This document shows, piece after piece, positions 1 to 8,906 of a stretch of 64,000 nt of DNA. Numbering within the stretch: the first letter of the stretch is position 1; each line of letters opens with the position of its first letter. The stretch covers positions 3,062,501 to 3,126,500 of the forward strand of contig NZ_CP035282.1 in NCBI RefSeq assembly GCF_004103715.1, read 5' to 3'. A program made the translations under genes and the position numbers. Under the pieces are notes generated by a model. That model did not search any database, had not been told where the DNA came from, and saw nothing but the letters and a program-made list of their open reading frames with translations. This stretch comes from Acidilutibacter cellobiosedens (GTDB taxonomy: Bacteria; Bacillota; Clostridia; Tissierellales; Acidilutibacteraceae).

Positions 1-262
1 CCAGCTAATGGGACGCGAGGTCATCTCACACCGATATTCTTTAACTTACTCTGCATGCGCAGTGTAAGTATCATAGGGTATTAATCCCGGTTTCCCGAGG
101 CTATCCCCTTGTGCGAGGCAGATTCCTCACGCGTTACTCACCCGTCCGCCGCTAAGGAATACGTATTCTTCCCGAAGGCTTCCTAAGTATTCCTTCGCTC
201 GACTTGCATGTGTTAAGCACGCCGCCAGCGTTCGTCCTGAGCCAGGATCAAACTCTCAATTT
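1..262 (-). rRNA. 16S ribosomal RNA, 5' end (partial)
   Basis: The reverse complement carries the near-universal 16S 5' segment (AGAGTTTGATCCTGGCTCAG) followed by the GGACGAACGCTGGCGGCGTG helix and the conserved CTTAACACATGCAAGTCGAG region, so this is the start of a 16S gene running leftwards off the window. The mature 5' end is placed at about 262 by comparison with the usual AAATTG start. Only the first 260 or so bases are present. A strong vegetative promoter lies 120 bases upstream. Confidence 0.97.
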
Positions 263-357
263 AAAGTTTGCCTTTGCTCTTATCAAACACTAACTTCTTT
301 TTTATAACTTATTTTTTACTCAAATTTATTCCCACTGTTTAATTTTCTTGGTTCAGC

Positions 358-374
358 GTTGACTTACCGTCAAC
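358..374 (-). other. Inverted repeat at the predicted 5' end of the pre-rRNA leader
   Basis: GTTGAC, five bases, GTCAAC form a perfect 6-bp dyad immediately downstream of the predicted rRNA transcription start. It could be a leader hairpin used in rRNA maturation or a DNA-binding site; the sequence alone does not decide. Confidence 0.4.
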
Positions 375-381
375 TCTTAAT

Positions 382-410
382 ACTATAACAGCTTTCTTTT
401 GATATGTCAA
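382..410 (-). promoter_or_regulatory. Sigma-A promoter of the rRNA operon
   Basis: On the minus strand TTGACA (405-410) is followed after exactly 17 bases by TATAGT (382-387), a near-perfect vegetative promoter placed between the uracil-DNA glycosylase stop and the 16S gene. Transcription should begin near 375. Confidence 0.85.
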
Positions 411-454
411 TATCTTTTTTGTGATTTTTTATATTTTTTTCTACAAATTTTACT

Positions 455-1054
455 CTAAATATTCACTCCCATTTCAGATAATATTCCCTTCAATATATGT
501 AGATCTTTTAGATATGTATCTTTTAAATCCCTTTTATATAAAATCGCAGCAGGATGATACAGAGGAAAAACTTTATAAGGCTTTCTATCGATTTCGGCTT
601 GTAACATTTCGCCATGTACATCTCCAATTTTTACATCATTTTGAAATATTCCTTTCAAAGGGGTATTCCCGAGAGTAACCAATACCTCTGGATCAATAAT
701 ACATATCTCCGCAAACAAAAAATCCACAAATTTTTCGATTTCTTTTTCTGTAGGAGGTCTATTTATTAATTTCCCGGTTTTAGCACTTTCTTTCGTTGGT
801 CTGTATTTAACGATATTAGTTATATATACTTTTTCTCTTTTTATTTCCAATGTCGTTAGAAATTCATTTAAATATTTTCCTGCTTGCCCCACAAACGGTT
901 TTCTTTGCTCAACCTCTTTTGCTCCTGGAGCTTCTCCTATAAGAATTATAGGACTATCTACGTTCCCATTTCCTAACACTATGTCTTTATCCTTATAAGC
1001 ATTAAGTATTTTATTATTTAGTTTCAACAATTCTTCATTCTTCAATAACTTCAT
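455..1054 (-). CDS. Uracil-DNA glycosylase-like protein without Fe-S cysteines
   Basis: This 199-residue protein belongs to the uracil-DNA glycosylase superfamily (family 4/5-like), enzymes that excise uracil from DNA. Visible motifs are GEAPG at residues 40-44, FVGQAGKYL at 54-62, the NIVKYRP segment at 80-86 and the catalytic-loop motif YHPAA at 166-170. It is the downstream member of a tandem pair and overlaps its neighbour by 20 bases, so the two are translated from one message. Unlike the neighbour it lacks the four cysteines that bind the 4Fe-4S cluster: the usual KCRP is KYRP and only Cys118 remains. The ATG has AAGG directly against it, so initiation probably relies on coupling. Activity on uracil is inferred. 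Confidence 0.85.
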   Translation of the reverse strand: MKLLKNEELLKLNNKILNAYKDKDIVLGNGNVDSPIILIGEAPGAKEVEQRKPFVGQAGKYLNEFLTTLEIKREKVYITNIVKYRPTKESAKTGKLINRPPTEKEIEKFVDFLFAEICIIDPEVLVTLGNTPLKGIFQNDVKIGDVHGEMLQAEIDRKPYKVFPLYHPAAILYKRDLKDTYLKDLHILKGILSEMGVNI

Positions 1055-1622
1055 CCTTTCTCGGAGTTAAAATCACTTCCTTATATTTATCTCTTATTTT
1101 CTTAAAATCTTCCCAAGAATCTTTTTTCTTATTTTCGTCTCTTAAAAGAGCTGCCGGATGATAAGTAGGCATAATATAAAAGCTTCCTCTCTGAATCCAT
1201 TTTCCTCTATCAGCAGTAATCTTAAAATCCGGACTGATAATATTTCTTGCGGCTATAGCTCCAAGGCAAACTATTATATCAGGATTTATTATTTTAACTT
1301 GCCATCTTAAATATTCAATGCATATGACACTTTCCTCTTCATAAGGATTTCTGTTATTCGGAGGTCTGCATTTAACTATATTTGCTATATAAACATCTTC
1401 TCTCTTCAAACCGATTGCTTCTATCATCTTATCTAAAAGTTGCCCTGCTTTCCCTACAAAGGGCCTTCCCTGCTGATCTTCATTATATCCGGGTCCTTCT
1501 CCAATAAACATCAATCTTGCTTTTTTATTCCCTTCTCCAAATACTACATTAGTCCTTCCCTGGCTTAAATCACATCTGTGACATTTAGAAACTATATATT
1601 CAAGTTCCTCTAAAGTATACAT
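1035..1622 (-). CDS. Family 4 uracil-DNA glycosylase (Fe-S)
   Basis: A 195-residue base-excision-repair enzyme that removes uracil arising from cytosine deamination. Diagnostic features are the N-terminal CxxC (Cys14, Cys17) plus Cys85 and Cys101, the four ligands of the 4Fe-4S cluster of family 4 glycosylases, GEGPG at 41-45, the NIVKCRPPNNRNP segment, and YHPAA at 154-158. The ATG at 1622 is preceded by a GGGGG ribosome-binding site. It heads a two-gene unit with the cluster-less paralogue at 455-1054, just upstream of the rRNA operon. Length is normal for the family. Confidence 0.93.
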   Translation of the reverse strand: MYTLEELEYIVSKCHRCDLSQGRTNVVFGEGNKKARLMFIGEGPGYNEDQQGRPFVGKAGQLLDKMIEAIGLKREDVYIANIVKCRPPNNRNPYEEESVICIEYLRWQVKIINPDIIVCLGAIAARNIISPDFKITADRGKWIQRGSFYIMPTYHPAALLRDENKKKDSWEDFKKIRDKYKEVILTPRKDEVIEE

Positions 1623-1970
1623 TTTAATTCCCCCGAACTATATCTTAAACTACATATATTTTATCACAATTTGGTTTGTAAAATAAAATTATATTTGCTT
1701 TAGAATTTATTATTAAATTCATAATTTTATCTACATCTCAAATTTACACCTTTAAGTTTATGAAATCTTTTCTGAATTATCCGAGTAAATTTAAATTTAG
1801 TTCTTCTGTTCCGTTACAATTTAAAATCATGTCCTTACTGTGATTGATATATTTAATTTTCTACTGTAAATATAAACAGCGGCTTTGAAATTCTAAATAA
1901 AAGAGCACTGCAAATATTTTAAAGACTAAAATATTTGCGGTACTCTTAATCGAATACTAAAAATATATCG
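1623..1970. other. Non-coding interval between lysS and the glycosylase pair
   Basis: This 348-bp AT-rich gap holds the lysS terminator at its right end (1893-1947). The rest shows no gene, RNA family or repeat that I recognise; the promoter of the glycosylase pair should lie at about 1640-1720 but no convincing -35/-10 pair stands out. Confidence 0.6.
1893..1947 (-). terminator. Rho-independent terminator of the greA-lysS unit
   Basis: The minus strand forms a 20-bp stem (arms at 1928-1947 and 1901-1920, two G-U type pairs) with a short loop, followed by a T-rich stretch (TTTATTT). It begins 24 bases after the lysS stop. Confidence 0.85.
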
Positions 1971-3449
1971 TTATTCCTCCAAAGGTTTCATTGTCGGGAA
2001 TAATAAAACATCTCTGATACTTGGCTGATTTGTAAGCAATATTACCAGTCGATCTACTCCTATCCCAAGGCCTCCTGTAGGTGGAAGTCCTACTTCTATG
2101 GCATTAACAAAATCCGTATCCATCATATGAGCTTCCTCATCTCCCAGTTCTCTTTGTTTTAATTGATCAACAAATCTTTGTTTTTGATCTATGGGATCAT
2201 TAAGCTCACTAAAAGCATTGGCGATTTCCCAAGTATTGATAAATGCTTCAAACCTCTCAGTTTTTCTTGGATCATTAGGATTCTTTTTAGCAAGAGGAGA
2301 AACTTCAACGGGATGACCCGTGATAAAAATTGGTTGAACCAAATTCTTCTCACAGAAAGCTTCAAAAAATTCATTGATTACATGTCCTCTCGTCATTCCG
2401 GATTTTATTTCTAATCCTTTTTCTTTAGCTATTTCTATAGCCTCTTTGTCAGTATTTATTTTACTAAAATCTACACCAGAAAATTCTTTTATAGCTTCTT
2501 CCATATCCATTCTCTTCCAAGGAGGAGTTAAATCTATATCTATACCTTGATAATTAATCTTAGTAGTTCCTAATGATTCCTCTGCCACATAGGCTACTAT
2601 TCCTTCCGTTATCCTCATCATTTCTTCATAATCCACATAGGCTTGATAAAGCTCAATGTTTGTAAACTCAGGATTATGTTTATAGTCCATACCTTCATTT
2701 CTAAACATTCTTCCCATTTCATATACTTTCTCAAAACCGCCGACTATAAGCCTTTTCAAATATAATTCATTGGCAATCCTTAAATACATGTCTATGTCCA
2801 AAGTATTATGGTGAGTAATAAAAGGTTTTGCATTTGCTCCCCCAGCTATTGTACCAAGTATGGGAGTTTCAACTTCTAAAAAACCTCTTTCATCAAGATA
2901 CTTTCTTATATTCTTTAAAATTTTAGTTCTAAGAATAAATGTATCTCTTACTTCAGGATTTACTATTAAGTCCACATATCTTTGTCTGTATCTCAAATCC
3001 ATATCTTTAAGCCCATGAAACTTTTCCGGAAGTATCTGAATGGATTTTGAAAGAAGAACAATTTTTTCGGCTCTAATTGATATTTCCTCTGTATTCGTTT
3101 TAAACACCTTTCCTACGACCCCTATTATATCTCCAATGTCATACTGCTTTATCCAACCATATTCTTCTTCTCCTATAGAATTCATCTTCGCTAATATTTG
3201 AATTTTATCTTCACTATCCTGTAAGTCAAAAAATATTATTTTCCCATGGCCTCTTTTGGACATAATCCTCCCTGCCACAGATACTTCTTTTTCTTCCAAT
3301 TCATCAAAATTCTCTTTTATTTCTGTGCTATGATGAGTATAGTCGAATTTTTCAATAATAAAGGGATTCCTTCCTGCTTCTACTAACTGTTTTAGTTTCT
3401 CTCTCCTTAGTTTAAGTATTTCATTAATTTTTTCTTCAGTTCCTGGCAT
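1971..3449 (-). CDS. lysS: Lysyl-tRNA synthetase, class II
   Basis: This 492-residue enzyme charges tRNA-Lys with lysine using ATP. It has the N-terminal anticodon-binding OB fold (residues about 55-150) and the class II catalytic domain: motif 1 around [10 protein letters not shown], motif 2 around [15 protein letters not shown], and motif 3 in the C-terminal [13 protein letters not shown]. The ATG follows AGAGGAGG with good spacing. It lies 13 bases downstream of greA and shares its promoter, with a strong terminator behind it. The lysS-next-to-rRNA arrangement resembles Bacillus subtilis. Confidence 0.98.
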   Translation of the reverse strand: MPGTEEKINEILKLRREKLKQLVEAGRNPFIIEKFDYTHHSTEIKENFDELEEKEVSVAGRIMSKRGHGKIIFFDLQDSEDKIQILAKMNSIGEEEYGWIKQYDIGDIIGVVGKVFKTNTEEISIRAEKIVLLSKSIQILPEKFHGLKDMDLRYRQRYVDLIVNPEVRDTFILRTKILKNIRKYLDERGFLEVETPILGTIAGGANAKPFITHHNTLDIDMYLRIANELYLKRLIVGGFEKVYEMGRMFRNEGMDYKHNPEFTNIELYQAYVDYEEMMRITEGIVAYVAEESLGTTKINYQGIDIDLTPPWKRMDMEEAIKEFSGVDFSKINTDKEAIEIAKEKGLEIKSGMTRGHVINEFFEAFCEKNLVQPIFITGHPVEVSPLAKKNPNDPRKTERFEAFINTWEIANAFSELNDPIDQKQRFVDQLKQRELGDEEAHMMDTDFVNAIEVGLPPTGGLGIGVDRLVILLTNQPSIRDVLLFPTMKPLEE

Positions 3450-3462
3450 TTCCGTTCCTCCT

Positions 3463-3939
3463 CTACTTGTTAATTTTCAGAATTTCATATTTTATAATTC
3501 CATCTGGTACATGTACTTCAACAATATCCCCTATTTTACCTCCTATTAACGATTTCCCCACGGGAGATTCATTTGAAATTTTGCCTACATAAGGATCTAC
3601 CTCTGCTGAACCAACTATAGTATACTCTATTTCTTCATCATACTCCAAATCTTTAAGAAGCACTTTAGAGCCAATCGTTACCACATCTGTTTTAATATCA
3701 TCATCATCAATTACTTTAGCATTCCTAAGCATATTCTCCAATTTTACTATTCTTTCTTCCAATTGAGCCTGTTCATTCTTTGCTTCGTCATACTCGGAAT
3801 TTTCACTTATATCTCCAAATGCCAAGGCTTGTTTTATTCTCTCAGCAACTTCTTTTCTTCTGACTGTTTTTAAAGTTTCCAGTTCCTCCTCCAACTTTTT
3901 TAAACCATCAACCGTAATAAAAACATTTTTATCAGCCAT
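3463..3939 (-). CDS. greA: Transcription elongation factor GreA
   Basis: GreA rescues backtracked RNA polymerase by stimulating cleavage of the transcript. The protein shows the N-terminal coiled coil (about residues 1-75) with the acidic tip segment [13 protein letters not shown] and the C-terminal FKBP-like domain ending in the usual [21 protein letters not shown] region. I place the start at the ATG at 3939 (MADKNVF, 158 residues, the standard family length) because AAAGGAGAGG sits just upstream; the longer frame from 3975 would start inside the leader. A consensus sigma-A promoter lies about 80 bases upstream and lysS follows after 13 bases. Confidence 0.97.
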   Translation of the reverse strand: MADKNVFITVDGLKKLEEELETLKTVRRKEVAERIKQALAFGDISENSEYDEAKNEQAQLEERIVKLENMLRNAKVIDDDDIKTDVVTIGSKVLLKDLEYDEEIEYTIVGSAEVDPYVGKISNESPVGKSLIGGKIGDIVEVHVPDGIIKYEILKINK

Positions 3940-4015
3940 CTGTACCTCTCCTTTTCTTATAATAACACATCTCATTTATCTATTTGTTAGAATATTGATT
4001 TCATTATATGGTGAC

Positions 4016-4044
4016 ATTATAATTTAGCTTTTCTTTATTGTCAA
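4016..4044 (-). promoter_or_regulatory. Consensus sigma-A promoter for greA-lysS
   Basis: On the minus strand TTGACA (4039-4044), a 17-base spacer and TATAAT (4016-4021) match the vegetative consensus at all twelve positions. It lies just before the end of the upstream hypothetical gene (stop at 4049), so greA-lysS is transcribed independently of the dusB side. Confidence 0.9.
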
Positions 4045-4048
4045 GTAC

Positions 4049-4999
4049 TTACAATTTTATTTTATTGCTCCTATGAATAATAACAAACTCTTCTATTGTA
4101 TATTCCCTTCCATTTGCCAATATCCCCAGAAAATCTTTATAATCATGTTGTTCAAGTAATTCATATTTATTAGAAAATATTTTCTCCTCGGGAGCAAAGT
4201 ACTCATTTATTTTTATTTTACCTTTCGTCGAAAATAAAAAATCTTCAATGGGCACTATTGTTTTCTCTTTAATTTGAGTCAACAATATTTTATTTCTGCT
4301 TAAATCAAATACCACAGACTTTTTTCTTAATTTATTTGGGTCAATGATATTTTTTTCTTTAAAATTAATTATTATCGAATAATTGGACAATATTTTATCA
4401 ACATTCTGAGAATAAAATATCGATAAACCAGTTTTTTCTAACGTATTAGAAGTCAATTCATCAATATAACCCCTTTTTTCATCTGTAACAGTTAAAAATC
4501 CTATTCCTTTGGAAAGATTTTCTACTAATAAATAAAATGACGGATCATCTTCTCCAATAATCAATATTTCTTTTCTTCTCAGATCCTCTTTCATTTCTTG
4601 AAAAATCTCATTTAACACGTGAGGAAGAAATTCTGCCATTACCATCTTTCCATCTGCTACAGAAAAACTTGTTTCTCTTTCAATTTTCAGTATATCTTCA
4701 TTGTCAAAAATATAGGAACTATCAAATACAATATTCTTAAAATCCCTTTCTTCGATATTATTTATGCTGTGAATTATTTCATCAATAAATTTATCTTTTT
4801 CCTTCGGCATAAGAGGTGATATTCCAAAGCTCTTTCCTATAATATTTTCCTTAATGTCAACAATATCCATTATTATTTTAGAGCCGAAAACTTTCATTAT
4901 TTTGTCAGGACAATATTTAAATATTCCTTTTTTTAAGTATCTTCTATAATCTTCCTCCCCTATAACATATAAAAAGTCAAAACATATATATCCCCCCAA
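4049..4999 (-). CDS. Hypothetical protein, possible Rossmann-like region
   Basis: A protein of about 316 residues that I do not recognise. The middle contains IIGEDDPSFYLLVENLSKG followed by alternating hydrophobic strands and helices, which could be a degenerate nucleotide-binding (Rossmann-like) fold; there is no clear catalytic motif, signal peptide or membrane segment. It follows dusB by 24 bases and precedes greA, so it probably belongs to the dusB unit. The start is uncertain: the first usable codon is TTG at 4999, which has no Shine-Dalgarno sequence before it, while a run of six G lies just after it. The next in-frame ATG is at about residue 36. Confidence 0.75.
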   Translation of the reverse strand: MGGYICFDFLYVIGEEDYRRYLKKGIFKYCPDKIMKVFGSKIIMDIVDIKENIIGKSFGISPLMPKEKDKFIDEIIHSINNIEERDFKNIVFDSSYIFDNEDILKIERETSFSVADGKMVMAEFLPHVLNEIFQEMKEDLRRKEILIIGEDDPSFYLLVENLSKGIGFLTVTDEKRGYIDELTSNTLEKTGLSIFYSQNVDKILSNYSIIINFKEKNIIDPNKLRKKSVVFDLSRNKILLTQIKEKTIVPIEDFLFSTKGKIKINEYFAPEEKIFSNKYELLEQHDYKDFLGILANGREYTIEEFVIIHRSNKIKL

Positions 5000-5023
5000 A
5001 TTTTTATTATATGAACATATATA

Positions 5024-6010
5024 TTACCCACTTCTCAAATTATGCCGAAGTTCTCTTAAATATTCTAATAATAATTCTTCTATCTCATTTTTATCATTCA
5101 TTTGATTGATATGATTTTTAATCACCGCCGAATTTCTCATACCTTTTATATACCAGCTTAGATGTTTCCTCATTTCTTTAATTCCTCTTTTTTCTCCTTT
5201 AATAGAACAAATGAGTTCCATATGTCTTATGGCAGTATGAATTATCTCTTCTTCTGTAGGCAAAAAATCTTCTTTACCTTGAATTAGCCTTAGAACTCGT
5301 TTAAATATCCAGGGATTTCCTCTGGCACTTCTTCCTATCATAACTCCGTCACAGCCGGTATAGCGAAACATTTCAACAGCATCTTTCGGTTCGTAAATAT
5401 CTCCGTTTCCTATAACCGGTATTTTAACCGTTTTTTTAACTTCCCTAATAATATCCCAATCGGCTTCTCCAGAATAAAACATATCTCTGGTTCTTCCATG
5501 AATAGTTATCCCTTGAGCACCTGACTCTTCTATTATTTTAGCTACTTTCAATGCATTTATATTTTCTTTGTCCCATCCTTTTCTTATTTTAACCGTAACA
5601 GGCTTTTCCGCAACTTTAACTACATTGCTTACTATCTTTCCTATTAAATCAATATCCTTAAGTAATGCACTTCCATCTCCATTTTTCACCACCTTAGGGG
5701 CGGGGCAACCCATATTTATATCTATTACATCTATGTCGTTTCTCTTATTTATATGGTCTGATACTACTTCAGCCATAATATCCGGATCAGACCCAAATAT
5801 TTGAACTCCAACAGGTCTTTCTCCATTTTCTATACTCATAATATCGTAAGTCTTTTTATCTTTATAATAAAGGCCTTTTGAACTTACCATTTCAGTATAT
5901 ACAAGGCCGGCACCCATTTCTCTGCATATAATCCTAAATGAACTATCAGTTACTCCTGCCATAGGAGCAAGAAATATATTATTTTTAACATCAACACTGC
6001 CAATTCTCAT
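5024..6010 (-). CDS. dusB: tRNA-dihydrouridine synthase (DusB-type)
   Basis: This 328-residue FMN enzyme reduces uridines to dihydrouridine in tRNA using NADPH. The TIM-barrel signature begins with NIFLAPMAGVTDSSFR; the catalytic cysteine is Cys102 in INMGCPAPKVVKNGDGSALL; later FMN-binding segments are KIRKGW, ITIHGRTR and VIGNGDI. The ATG at 6010 has GGAGTGG upstream. It lies behind coaX, separated by a hairpin that overlaps the coaX stop, and 24 bases before the hypothetical gene. Its place beside coaX and lysS matches the Firmicutes backbone. Confidence 0.96.
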   Translation of the reverse strand: MRIGSVDVKNNIFLAPMAGVTDSSFRIICREMGAGLVYTEMVSSKGLYYKDKKTYDIMSIENGERPVGVQIFGSDPDIMAEVVSDHINKRNDIDVIDINMGCPAPKVVKNGDGSALLKDIDLIGKIVSNVVKVAEKPVTVKIRKGWDKENINALKVAKIIEESGAQGITIHGRTRDMFYSGEADWDIIREVKKTVKIPVIGNGDIYEPKDAVEMFRYTGCDGVMIGRSARGNPWIFKRVLRLIQGKEDFLPTEEEIIHTAIRHMELICSIKGEKRGIKEMRKHLSWYIKGMRNSAVIKNHINQMNDKNEIEELLLEYLRELRHNLRSG

Positions 6011-6030
6011 CTTTCCACTCCTTAGAATTT

Positions 6031-6057
6031 AAAAATAAGTAGCCTTAAAGGCTACTT
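6031..6057 (-). terminator. Hairpin terminator overlapping the coaX stop codon
   Basis: A 9-bp perfect stem (arms 6049-6057 and 6037-6045, 3-base loop) is followed on the minus strand by ATTTTTAAATT. The coaX stop codon lies inside it. The T-run is modest, so read-through into dusB is likely. Confidence 0.6.
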
Positions 6058-6833
6058 GAATTTTTATTTCTTTTGTATATTATCTTTAACCCCTCCAAAG
6101 TCAGGAGTTTATCTATCCTGTTAATATACTTGCTTTCACTCGCCAAAAGAGAAGCAAATCCTCCAGTCGCTACTATATTTTTAACTTTCCCTTCAGGTTT
6201 CAACTCATTTATCATTTTTTCTATAATATAATCAACCAGCCCTCTGTACCCATATACCAATCCGGCCTGTATACTGCTTACAGTATTTTTACATATTACT
6301 CTTTCAGGTTCCACCAACTCAACTTTAGGTAGTTTTGCCGTTCTCATAAATAATGCTTCACTGGAGATTTTAATACCGGGAGCTATAGCTCCTCCCAGAT
6401 AATCCCCATTTTTGGATATGGCACAAAAAGTTATTGCGGTTCCAAAATCAACTATAATCAAAGGCCCGCCATACTTTTCATATCCGGCTACCGCATTAAC
6501 TATTCTGTCGGCACCCACCTCTTTAGGATTGTCATATTTTATATTCATTCCGGTTTTTACGCCTGGCCCTATTATCAAAGGATCATGTCCAATATACCTC
6601 TTAATAGTAGCATCTAAAGTATACATTAAAGTAGGTACTACTGAAGAAATTATAACATCTTCCACATCCTTAAAACATAAATTGTGATAACTAAATATCT
6701 GTTTTAGTAAAAGACCGTATTCGTCAGAAGTTTTGTCCTTATCCGTAGCTATTCGCCAATCATAAAGTAATCTATCTCCATCATATACTCCCAACACAAT
6801 ATTTGTATTTCCTACATCTATAACCAATAACAA
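6045..6833 (-). CDS. coaX: Type III pantothenate kinase
   Basis: CoaX phosphorylates pantothenate, the first committed step of coenzyme A synthesis. The 262-residue protein has the ASKHA-fold signatures: [14 protein letters not shown] from Asp6 for phosphate binding, GADRIVNA at 107-114, the catalytic-site Asp129 in VDFGTAITF, and GGAIAPGI. The start is TTG at 6833, chosen because AGGAGGG lies eight bases upstream and the protein then begins at the expected residue. It follows the ECF transporter gene by 13 bases, so a transporter and a kinase for the same vitamin are probably co-expressed. Confidence 0.96.
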   Translation of the reverse strand: MLLVIDVGNTNIVLGVYDGDRLLYDWRIATDKDKTSDEYGLLLKQIFSYHNLCFKDVEDVIISSVVPTLMYTLDATIKRYIGHDPLIIGPGVKTGMNIKYDNPKEVGADRIVNAVAGYEKYGGPLIIVDFGTAITFCAISKNGDYLGGAIAPGIKISSEALFMRTAKLPKVELVEPERVICKNTVSSIQAGLVYGYRGLVDYIIEKMINELKPEGKVKNIVATGGFASLLASESKYINRIDKLLTLEGLKIIYKRNKNSSSL

Positions 6834-6846
6834 TGTTATTACCCTC

Positions 6847-7602
6847 CTATAAACTACCCTTTTTATTAAGGGAAGCTATTACGCTTGTAGTTATTATTAT
6901 TGCGACAATTATTTCCGGTATTCCGTTAGCCACTCCAATTCCGACTATAGCTTTTCCTATAGCCGTTGAGCTAATTCCTGCTTTTTGCACGAATTCCTCT
7001 CCATAAATCCAATATATCCCTGACATAACTCCAACGGTATTGGTTAATGTTCCTACTGCAGCAGCCATAACTAACTCTATTCCATTTCTTTTTAAATGTT
7101 TATGAGAATAGTAACCCATAAACAAAGTTAATAAAATAAGTACTATATTGAATACTAATATCCAATCACTCTTTGAATTCTTTATACCGTTAGTAAAAGA
7201 TACTATAAGATATATCAGAATTATACTCCATAAGAAATACAATACTCTCCGTGAAGCCTTTTCTCCTAATTTCTTAAATCCGATATAAGTATAATAAGAA
7301 GTGATTCCTATAAGAATTCTTGGCAGAACCGATATAATTGGATTCAAAAATACAAAAGAAACAGGCGTAGGATTTGCTATAGCTTGAAATATACTGAATA
7401 AGCCAAATATCAACCCTACTAATCCTCCAACTATAGGTCCTTCGGTTATAGCCCCTATTATAACAGGTATGTGCATAATTGTAGCTCTTGTAACACCTAT
7501 AGGTATAAATCCCAGGGGGGTAAGACCAAGAACCGCAGAAATCGCCCCCAATACTCCTGTAATTACTATCTTTCTCGCAGTAAAGCCCTTAATTTTTGAC
7601 AT
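6847..7602 (-). CDS. ECF transporter S component, probably for pantothenate
   Basis: A 251-residue membrane protein, the substrate-binding (S) subunit of an energy-coupling-factor vitamin importer. The N-terminal region with [11 protein letters not shown] and [17 protein letters not shown] is typical of the PanT/HmpT-like S components, with a run of about six to seven hydrophobic helices. It is longer than the usual 170-200 residues, with an added helix-plus-loop near residues 115-160. It immediately precedes coaX, which argues for pantothenate as substrate; that assignment is from context. The ATG has ACGGAGGATG upstream. Confidence 0.85.
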   Translation of the reverse strand: MSKIKGFTARKIVITGVLGAISAVLGLTPLGFIPIGVTRATIMHIPVIIGAITEGPIVGGLVGLIFGLFSIFQAIANPTPVSFVFLNPIISVLPRILIGITSYYTYIGFKKLGEKASRRVLYFLWSIILIYLIVSFTNGIKNSKSDWILVFNIVLILLTLFMGYYSHKHLKRNGIELVMAAAVGTLTNTVGVMSGIYWIYGEEFVQKAGISSTAIGKAIVGIGVANGIPEIIVAIIITTSVIASLNKKGSL

Positions 7603-7742
7603 AAATCATCCTCCGTTCTAGTTCATTATTTAGATACCAGACGATATTCCATATAAATCGAAAACAGTCCAGCTCACAATGGATGCCAGCTATAGCATTC
7701 TTTTAAAGATATTTTAATACCAATTTCGAAAAAATTCAATGA

Positions 7743-8729
7743 CTATTTCATAAAATCTATATTGCCCTCACCATTTATGTCTTTATAGGACGGAATGTCT
7801 TCATATCCTTCAGCAGATAATACTCCGTTAGTTATCGCTCTTGAAACTGTTTCGCTTGCCAAAGTACCCATTAAATTTATATCTCCTTTAACTTCTCCTG
7901 TTCCCATAACAAATACGGTATCTCCGTCATATGTAGTATTAATGGGATTTATCGATCTGGCAAGACCGTTTTGAGCCATCTGAGCTATTTTATTACCTTC
8001 CGCTTTCGTAATTTTTCCATTAGTGGCTACGACCCCTATAGTCGTATTGCCCATGGGAAAACCTGTTGTTTTTTCTTTTTCTTTCATCAATTCATAGGAA
8101 TTCATCAACTTTTTATTTTTTCTGTCAAATATTCCTGCTAGTATATGATTATTGTTATAATCGTATACATCCCCATAGCTGTTCACCACTACCAACGCTC
8201 CTACCCATAAATTTCCTACATTCATACTGGCACTGCCCAATCCAGATTTCATAGAATTTTCAGGCCCCAATATCTTTCCCACAGTAGCACCGGTTCCACA
8301 GCCTATATTTCCTTGCCTTCTTTCTTCACTACTGGAATTTTTTGCTGCTTCGTAACCCATATGAAAATCAGGTCTTATTTTATAATCTCCTAAATTCAAA
8401 TCAAATATTACTGCACCACAAACTATAGGGACTTTGGTAACTCCTACATCAAAACCCGAACCCATTTCTTCCAGATATTTCATCACTCCTCCTGCTGCAT
8501 CCAAGCCAAAAGCACTTCCCCCCGAAAGGACAACTCCATGAATTTTGTCAACTAATTTTTCAGCTTTAAGCAAATCCGTTTCCCTTGTTCCAGGCGCAGA
8601 GCCTCTCACGTCTACTCCCCCGGTAGCACCCCTCTTGCATAATACAACGGTGCACCCTGTCATTCCTTTATCAGAACTAAAGTGTCCCACTTCTATTCCG
8701 GGAATATCCGTTATATATCCTTTATACAT
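7743..8729 (-). CDS. P1 family peptidase (DmpA/S58 aminopeptidase)
   Basis: A 328-residue member of the self-processing DmpA/BapA family, N-terminal nucleophile aminopeptidases acting on small or beta-amino-acid peptides. The start (TDIPGIEVGHFSS) and the GGVDVRGSAPGTRETDLL segment are signatures, as is VLSGGSAFGLDAAGGV. Autocleavage is expected between Asn228 and Thr229 in MGNTTIGVVATN, making Thr229 the N-terminal nucleophile of the small chain. There is no signal peptide, so it is cytoplasmic. It stands alone between the Na+ decarboxylase operon and the ECF-coaX pair, behind a copy of the dispersed repeat. Substrate unknown. Confidence 0.92.
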   Translation of the reverse strand: MYKGYITDIPGIEVGHFSSDKGMTGCTVVLCKRGATGGVDVRGSAPGTRETDLLKAEKLVDKIHGVVLSGGSAFGLDAAGGVMKYLEEMGSGFDVGVTKVPIVCGAVIFDLNLGDYKIRPDFHMGYEAAKNSSSEERRQGNIGCGTGATVGKILGPENSMKSGLGSASMNVGNLWVGALVVVNSYGDVYDYNNNHILAGIFDRKNKKLMNSYELMKEKEKTTGFPMGNTTIGVVATNGKITKAEGNKIAQMAQNGLARSINPINTTYDGDTVFVMGTGEVKGDINLMGTLASETVSRAITNGVLSAEGYEDIPSYKDINGEGNIDFMK

Positions 8730-8768
8730 AAAATCACCCTCTTTATTATTTTCTAAAATAAAATATTG

Positions 8769-8875
8769 AAAAGGCTTCTATCATGATATTAATATATTTA
8801 AAGAAGCCTTTTTTGAAACTCATTATATGAAAAGTATGAATTAAGGAAAATATGACTTTCCTATAGGTTATAAAT
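8769..8875 (+). repeat. Dispersed intergenic repeat, copy A
   Basis: Intact member of a repeat family found six times in this window. On the plus strand it reads: GGCTTC arm, TATTAATA-containing loop, GAAGCC arm plus T-run, TGAAACTCATT, an AT-rich middle with GAAAAGT...ACTTTCC pairing, and the tail CCTATAGGTTATAA. It sits between the 3' end of mmdB and the peptidase gene. Confidence 0.75.
8770..8814 (-). terminator. Terminator downstream of the Na+ decarboxylase operon (within repeat A)
   Basis: AAAAGGCTTC and GAAGCCTTTT form a stem around a 24-base loop. On the minus strand it is the first hairpin after the mmdB stop and is followed by TTTTCAATATTTT; the T-run on the opposite strand is stronger. 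Confidence 0.6.
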
Positions 8876-8906
8876 AAGTAAAATCAATGAAATTCTTATA
8901 CTAATT

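Noticed and set aside
421-678. Plus-strand open frame opposite the glycosylase gene
   Set aside because: No ribosome-binding site, composition is AT-biased, and it is antisense to a well-conserved gene.
7603-7742. Possible RNA motif upstream of the ECF-coaX pair (AGCTGG twice)
   Set aside because: The hexamers form a direct, not an inverted, repeat and no stable stem or known vitamin riboswitch pattern could be drawn.
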